Assembly: GCA_963778385.1 (NCBI GenBank)
Contig: CAVZUA010000052.1
Coordinates: forward strand, 1-64,000
DNA length: 64,000 nt
Reading direction: 5' to 3'
Source: DATARH01 sp963778385
GTDB lineage: Bacteria > Pseudomonadota > Alphaproteobacteria > ATCC43930 > CGMCC-115725
A model generated the notes under the pieces. That model was not told the origin of the DNA and did not search any database. It saw only the letters and a list, made by a program, of their open reading frames with translations. Below are positions 58,795-64,000 of the stretch, piece by piece. The number at the start of each line of letters is the position of its first letter. The first letter of the stretch is position 1. The translations under genes were made by a program, and so were the position numbers.

Positions 58795-60020
58795 CTACCG
58801 CCGGCGACCCGCGTCCTCGGCGACCCGCAGGCCGAACACGCAGGCCTTGATCAACCCGCCGACATAGCCGAGCGCGCCGCCGCCTTCGAGACCGCCGGTC
58901 GCGCCACCCGCCGCGTAGAGTCCCGCGATCACCGAACCGTCGGGGCGCTTGACACGGCCGTGGTTGTCGATCGCGATGCCGCCCATCGTGTTGGTAATGC
59001 CGGTGCAGATCGGGATCGCGAAGAACGGCGGTGTATCGATCGGCTTTGGCTGACCGCCGCGCGTCGAGCGCGGCGGGGACAAGGCGGCGATCGTGCCGTC
59101 GCACACGGCGGCGTTGTAGGTCGCAACGGTCTCGGTCAGCGCCTCGGGCAGCAGGGATGCCGCTTCGGCCAGCGCTCCCAGCGTGTCGGCATGGTGGAGC
59201 GTGCCGCCGCCGGCGAGGAGCTGCGGGTTGGGCGGGATTTGCGCCGCCTTGCCGGCGGTCTCCCACATCGCCGCGTCGCAGATCACCGTGCCGCAGAGCG
59301 GATCGTCGAGCCGGGCGAGGTTGTTGCTGATCGAAATCCCGCCGAGGCCCTCGTCGAGGATGCGCCGGCCGACGCCGTCCACGACGATGCCCGCCACAGC
59401 GACGGCGTCGATCTGCGGGTAGGGCCACAGACCCTCATTCTCCATCGCCTCGCGGCTCAGCAGATGGCCATAGAAACGTTCGAGATGGACCAGCGCCGCG
59501 CCCGACGCCTCCGCCATCTTGAGCCCATCGCCGCGCGCGGTCCCGGCATGGCGCATCAGCACGCGGCCCTGCCGCTCCTCCAACCGCCGACGGAGCTGAT
59601 CGATCATGCGATCGGGGCCGCGGCGTCGCCAATCCTGGCCGGCGACCGGCGCGCGCGGCGGCGCCAGCGTGAAGCGGTGCCAGTTGATCGGGCTGCCTTG
59701 GGTAAAGACCGCGCCCTGGCCCGCCAGCCAATCACCGTGCGCCCCGCATCGTCGGCGATCGCGGCGGCGAGCTCGGGGGCGGCCTCACCGCTGGTCTGCC
59801 GGTTGATCTCTTCAAGCAACGCATCGCGGCCGAGCTTCACGTCGTGGTAGGAGACGTGAAAGATGCCGCCGGCCCAGCGCGAACTGCACAGATAATTGTC
59901 GTCGGCGCCGGCTTCGATGACCGCCGTGCGCAGCCCCAGTTCGGCGCCGCGCAACGCCGCGCACAGCCCGGCAAAACCGCCGCCGATCGCGGCCAGGTCG
60001 AAACGCAGAAGTTTGCTCAT
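58795..60020 (-). pseudogene. FAD-dependent oxidoreductase (succinate dehydrogenase/fumarate reductase-like), frameshifted
   Basis: Two frames make one ~405-residue flavoprotein. The first starts at ATG 60020: MSKLLRFDLAAIGGGFAGLC (GxGxxG dinucleotide motif), SSRWAGGIFHVSYHDVKLGR. A break near 59733 (GRTVI to WLAGQG) restores the second frame, which ends ISNNLARLDDPLCGTVICDA, CTGITNTMGGIAIDNHGRVK, AGLYAAGGATGGLEGGGALG. The FAD-binding ends are present, so the protein would be complete if the indel were absent. It is adjacent to the second TauD gene. Confidence 0.75.
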
Positions 60021-60077
60021 GCCCATCCTCGCAACCATACGGACGCCGCATGGTGCCGCTCGCCGTGGAAGCTTTCG

Positions 60078-60160
60078 TGCCGGCCCCCACCCACCCTTAG
60101 CTGACGCTACGGGTCTCCCTCCCCCGTGTCCACGGGGGAGGGTTGGGGTGGGGGCCGGCA
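60078..60160. repeat. Repeat family D copy 2
   Basis: tgccggcccccacc at one end and ggggccggca at the other enclose ctcccccgtgtccacggggg ag. It lies between the FAD oxidoreductase and the second TauD gene and matches the repeat at 23589-23663. Confidence 0.72.
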
Positions 60161-60315
60161 CCGAAGCCAAATTCTACCGTGTCCGAAATCCCGTACGGCG
60201 GCTCGCAAGGACAGCATCGGGCAGGCCGGCATAGCAGGGAAGCCCTTGGGGCGCATGACAGAAGGGTGACGCGGGCGTATCGTTCCCGTGTCGTTCAGGC
60301 AGCAAGGCACGTTCG

Positions 60316-61162
60316 ATGGCGATCGCGATCCGCCAGATCCACCCGGTCTTTGTCGGCGAGGTCAGCGGCGTCAATCTGCGCCGCCCACTGACGCCGGATG
60401 AGGTGGCGGCGATCGAAGCGGGCATGGACCGCTACGCTGTTCTCGTCTTCCATGACCAGAACATCACCGACGAGCAGCAGATCGCGTTCAGCCGCGATTT
60501 TGGCGGGATCGAGAATTCCGCGGGCGGCACGGTCACCAAGACGCCTGACAAGCGGCTGCACCCGCTGATGAACGACGTGTCGAACCTCGGCAAGGACCAT
60601 AAGCCGCTTGGGCGTGACGATCGCACCAGGCTGTTCAATCTCGGCAACCAGCTCTGGCACTCGGACAGCTCGTTCCGCGCGATACCGGCGAAATACTCGA
60701 TCCTCTCCGGCCGCATCGTCGTCGACACGGGCGGCAACACCGAATTCGCCGATATGCGCGCCGCCTACGACGCGCTCGACGACGCGACCAAAGCGCTGTG
60801 CGAAGGGCTCGTCTGTGAACATTCGCTGATGTACTCGCGCGGCAGCATGGGCTTTCCCGAGTTCACCGAGGAAGAGTGCGCGATGTTCCGCCCGGTGCGC
60901 CAGGCGCTGGTGCGGACCCACCCGAAGAGCGGGCGCAGGTCGCTCTACCTCGGAGGCGCGCGCCTTTCTGCGCCACCTCAACGAGGAGGCGACGCGCCCC
61001 GAAAACGTCTATGTCCACAGATGGCGGCAGTTCGACCTGGTAATGTGGGACAACCGCCAGACCATGCATCGGGTGCGCCGCTTCGACGAGACCAAGGTGC
61101 GCGACATGCGCCGGACCACCGTGGCCGGCGACGCGCCGACCGCGGAACAGGTTGCCGCCTAA
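60316..61162 (+). pseudogene. Second TauD/TfdA dioxygenase, internal deletion
   Basis: The frame starts MAIAIRQIHPVFVGEVSGVN and keeps the first iron ligands LWHSDSSF and EFADMRAAYDALDD. After GRRSLYLG the ~13-residue AHAGAVEGWTIPE segment found in the copy at 21254 is gone and the frame shifts. The correct C-terminus then continues in another frame: ARAFLRHLNEEATRPENVYV, QFDLVMWDNRQTMHRVRRFD and a stop at 61162. The distal His is thus out of frame. A deletion of about 37-40 bp near 60950 is the simplest explanation. Confidence 0.8.
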
Positions 61163-61225
61163 GAGAATAAAAGCGCCGGTTTTCCCGCCGATAAAAGGGG
61201 AACCGGCCCATCGGGGTAGGAAAAT

Positions 61226-62785
61226 TTGCGCGGAGACACGCCGGCCGCGGTGCCCAATCGGGGCTGGATCACCGCCTCGATCATGTTGGCGAACATCATG
61301 CAGGGCGTCGACAACACGATCGCCAATGTCGCCCTGCCGCATATTCAGGGGAGCCTCTCGGCCTCGCAGGACCAGATCGCGTGGGTGCTGACCTCGTACA
61401 TTGTCGCCGCGGCGATCACCATGCCGCTGACCGGCTGGATGGCGGGCCGGCTCGGCATCAAATACGTGTTCCTGTTCTCGGTCGCCGGTTTCACGATCGC
61501 CTCAGCGTTGTGCGGTGCGGCGACGAGCCTCGAGCAGCTGGTGTTGTACCGGGCGCTGCAGGGCGTGTGCGGCGCCGGGCTTATTCCGCTGTCGCAGGCG
61601 ACATTGCTGTCGATCAACCCGCCGGAGCGCCACGGCCATGCGATGGCGGTCTACGGCATCGGCACGATCATCGGGCCGATCAGCGGTCCGCTGCTGGGCG
61701 GCTATCTGACCGAGAATTTCAGCTGGCGCTGGATTTTTTACGTCAACCTGCCGGTCGGGCTGCTGTGCATCGTCGGCGTTCTGACCTTTATCCGCCACAC
61801 CCGGAACGTCCACCGCGAGGCCTTCGACGTCTTCGGCTTCCTGAGCTTGAGCGTCGCCATCGGCGCGATGCAGCTGATGCTCGACCGCGGCGAATTGAAG
61901 GACTGGTTCCACTCGACCGAGATCTGGACCGAAGGGACCATCGCCGTCCTCGGCTTCTATCTGTTCATCGTGCACACGGCGACCAGCACCGGCAGCTCGT
62001 TCATCAACCGCGACTTGCTGAAAAACGTCAATTTCCTCGCCGGCACGGTGCTGATGTTCTCGATCGGCGGGATCATGACCGGAACCATCGCGTTGCTGCC
62101 GACGATGCTGCAGCAGCTGATGAACTACCCGGTCTTCACCACCGGCCTCGTCGTGTCGCCGCGCGCCTTTGGATCGATGCTTGCAATGTTCTTTGTCGCC
62201 CGGGTGATCAACCGGATCGACAATCGCCTGATCATCCTGTTCGGCCTGGTGCTGACAGCGTTCGCGATGTGGCAGATGACGCAGTTCTCGCTCGATATGG
62301 ACGCGACGCCCATTATCACCTCTGGCTTCATTCAGGGGTTCGGGCTCGGCTGCACATTCGTGCCGCTCAACATCACCGCGCTGTCGACCTTGCCGCGCCA
62401 TATCCTGACCCAGGGCACCGCGATCCGCAGCCTGATGCGCAATCTCGGCGGCAGCGTCGGCATCAGTATCCTGGTGGCGATGCTCGCGGAAAACACCCAG
62501 ACCATCCACTCGCGACTCGTCGAGAGCTTGCGGCCGGACAATCCGCTGATCCATTTCCCGCTGTTGGGTACGCCGTACAGCCTGACCGCGCCAAGCGGCA
62601 TCGCGGCACTCAACGCCGTGGTGACGCGTCAGGCTGCGATGATCGCCTATATCGACGATTTCAAGCTGCTGATGCTGGTGTGCCTGGCGTCGATCCCATT
62701 CCTCCTGCTGCTGCGCGACTCGACGCCGATGAAGACCGCCGCGCCGGTGGCGCCTGCCGCCGCCACGGCCGCCGCCGATGACTAG
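61226..62785 (+). CDS. DHA2-type (EmrB/QacA) MFS exporter
   Basis: The 519-residue 14-helix transporter starts MRGDTPAAVPNRGWITASIM (TTG 61226). Family motifs: GVDNTIANVALPHIQGSLSA (motif D1), WVLTSYIVAAAITMPLTGWM, GRLGIKYVFLFSVAGFTIAS (motif A), LYRALQGVCGAGLIPLSQAT (motif B/C), TIIGPISGPLLGGYLTENFS and SWRWIFYVNLPVGLLCIVGV. DHA2 proteins exchange a drug for protons. No HlyD-type fusion partner is visible here. It is a paralogue of the next gene. Confidence 0.93.
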   Translation: MRGDTPAAVPNRGWITASIMLANIMQGVDNTIANVALPHIQGSLSASQDQIAWVLTSYIVAAAITMPLTGWMAGRLGIKYVFLFSVAGFTIASALCGAATSLEQLVLYRALQGVCGAGLIPLSQATLLSINPPERHGHAMAVYGIGTIIGPISGPLLGGYLTENFSWRWIFYVNLPVGLLCIVGVLTFIRHTRNVHREAFDVFGFLSLSVAIGAMQLMLDRGELKDWFHSTEIWTEGTIAVLGFYLFIVHTATSTGSSFINRDLLKNVNFLAGTVLMFSIGGIMTGTIALLPTMLQQLMNYPVFTTGLVVSPRAFGSMLAMFFVARVINRIDNRLIILFGLVLTAFAMWQMTQFSLDMDATPIITSGFIQGFGLGCTFVPLNITALSTLPRHILTQGTAIRSLMRNLGGSVGISILVAMLAENTQTIHSRLVESLRPDNPLIHFPLLGTPYSLTAPSGIAALNAVVTRQAAMIAYIDDFKLLMLVCLASIPFLLLLRDSTPMKTAAPVAPAAATAAADD

Positions 62786-62794
62786 GCCTCGGCG

Positions 62795-64000
62795 ATGATT
62801 TCGGAACGCGCCACGGCGCCCGCCGCGCCGATCAATCGCGGCATGATCACCGCGACGGTGATTTGCGCCTGCGTGCTGCAAGGCATCGACACGACGATCG
62901 CCAATGTCGCGCTGCCGCATATCCAGGGCAGCATGTCGGCGGCGCAGGACCAGATTTCCTGGGTGCTGACCTCGTACATCGTCGCCTCGGCGATCACCAT
63001 GCCGCTGACCGGCTGGCTCGCGGGCCGGTTCGGCATCAAATTCATCTTCATCGCCTCGGTGATCGGCTTCACGGTCACCTCGGCCCTGTGCGGCGCCGCC
63101 GAGACCTTGCCGCAGCTTGTCGTCTACCGGTTGCTGCAAGGGGTGTTCGGCGCCGGATTGGTACCGCTCGGCCAGGCGACGCTGCTGACCATCTACCCGC
63201 AGGAAAAGCACGGCCAGGCGATGGCCATCTTCAGCACCGGGGCGATGATGGGACCGATCCTCGGCCCGACGCTGGGCGGCTGGATCACCGACAACATGAA
63301 CTGGCGGTGGTGCTTCTACATCAACCTGCCGGTGGGCGCGCTGTGCGCCTTGGGCATTCTGATCTTCATCCGGCAGAACCGCGCGGTGCGGCGGGAATCG
63401 TTCGACGTCTTCGGCTTCGGCACGTTGAGCCTGGCGATCGGCGCGCTGCAGATGATGCTCGACCGCGGCCAGCTCAAGGACTGGTTTCATTCCACCGAAA
63501 TCTGGATCGAGGCGATCATCGCCGCGCTGTGCTTCTATCTGTTCGTGGTCCATACCGTGACCGCGGAGGAACGCTCCTTCGTCAGCCGCGAATTGCTGAA
63601 AAGCCCGAATTTCATCGCCGGCAGCCTGTTGATGTTTGCCGTCGGTTGGATCCTGAGCGGCACGCTGGCGCTGATGCCGTCGATGATGCAGGACCTGTTC
63701 AACTACCCGGTCTTTACCAGCGGCTGGATGATGGCGCCGCGCGGCTTTGGCACGATGGTGGCGATGATGATCGTCGGCCGGCTGATCAACAAGGTCGACG
63801 GCCGCCTGTTCATCCTGGTCGGCTTCCTGCTGACCGCCGCCTCGTTATGGCAGATGACCGGCTATTCGCTCCACATGGATTCCTGGCCGATCCTCTTCGC
63901 CGGCGTCGCGCAAGGCTTTGGCCTCGGCCTGACCTTTGTGCCGCTGAACATCCTCGCGCTGTCGGATTTGCCTAGGCACATCCTGACTCAGGGGACCGCA
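62795..64000 (+). CDS. DHA2-type (EmrB/QacA) MFS exporter, cut by window end
   Basis: The product is open at the right edge after ~402 residues (start ATG 62795, nine bases after the upstream stop). It is very similar to its neighbour: CVLQGIDTTIANVALPHIQG, WVLTSYIVASAITMPLTGWL, FNYPVFTSGWMMAPRGFGTM and LSDLPRHILTQGTA as the last residues. It is a tandem duplicate of the 61226-62785 gene. Confidence 0.92.
   Translation, partial: MISERATAPAAPINRGMITATVICACVLQGIDTTIANVALPHIQGSMSAAQDQISWVLTSYIVASAITMPLTGWLAGRFGIKFIFIASVIGFTVTSALCGAAETLPQLVVYRLLQGVFGAGLVPLGQATLLTIYPQEKHGQAMAIFSTGAMMGPILGPTLGGWITDNMNWRWCFYINLPVGALCALGILIFIRQNRAVRRESFDVFGFGTLSLAIGALQMMLDRGQLKDWFHSTEIWIEAIIAALCFYLFVVHTVTAEERSFVSRELLKSPNFIAGSLLMFAVGWILSGTLALMPSMMQDLFNYPVFTSGWMMAPRGFGTMVAMMIVGRLINKVDGRLFILVGFLLTAASLWQMTGYSLHMDSWPILFAGVAQGFGLGLTFVPLNILALSDLPRHILTQGTA

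Noticed and set aside
1..64000. CRISPR array or prophage structural genes
   Set aside because: No regularly spaced direct repeats and no capsid, portal, terminase or tail signature were seen. The integrase alone does not make a prophage.

Overview
The window is high-GC DNA from an alphaproteobacterium. Three things point there: a GcrA-type cell-cycle regulator (32996-33346), which is confined to that class; a fused transaldolase/glucose-6-phosphate isomerase inside a pentose-phosphate operon; and a gene mix of MmgE/PrpD, VOC enzymes, luciferase-like monooxygenases, TauD dioxygenases and dipeptide ABC proteins that is common in soil Rhodospirillales and Hyphomicrobiales. I cannot name the genus from the sequence.

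Left end (81-about 4750) is a degraded integrative island. It has a tRNA-Val gene, a P4-type tyrosine recombinase, a frameshifted small membrane protein, a serine-resolvase stub, a Rap1a/Tai-like immunity protein with a small partner, an excisionase-like remnant and a frameshifted HTH protein. It ends in two palindromes next to a 5'-truncated phnF-type gntR gene. From 5.4 to 27.7 kb lies catabolic and detoxification content: VOC proteins, MarR, GST, MmgE/PrpD, glyoxalase II, a two-domain extradiol-type dioxygenase, a Phd/PIN toxin-antitoxin pair, a large HExxE protein with tandem repeats, a cobalt-type nitrile hydratase operon with a divergent TauD gene, a DUF35/thiolase pair, two cupins and a peptide-binding lipid-uptake-style SBP.

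A short A/T-rich patch (about 27.83-29.0 kb) carries two unrecognised genes and looks foreign. From 29 to 41 kb are nitroreductase, pgk, a methyltransferase, gcrA, arsC, a RHH/ParE pair, a frameshifted gamma-glutamyltransferase and an oligopeptide ABC operon split by a Phd/PIN module on the other strand. A 6S-like RNA with its own -10 box precedes the densely packed operon tkt, tal-pgi, gnd, zwf, rpe, pgl, rpiA and a HAD phosphatase (41.2-51.7 kb), which supplies the whole oxidative and non-oxidative pentose phosphate pathway.

The right end holds folD, a cytochrome c, an LLM oxidoreductase, a threonine synthase-like enzyme, a two-methyltransferase protein with an out-of-frame third domain, an AroQ-like protein lacking the catalytic Tyr, a frameshifted FAD oxidoreductase, an internally deleted second TauD gene and two tandem EmrB-type exporters, the second cut by the window edge.

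Four families of intergenic palindromic repeats run through the window. Family A (141-142 bp, four copies) sits inside copies of family B. Several genes carry single-base frameshifts, so either gene decay or assembly indels should be considered.
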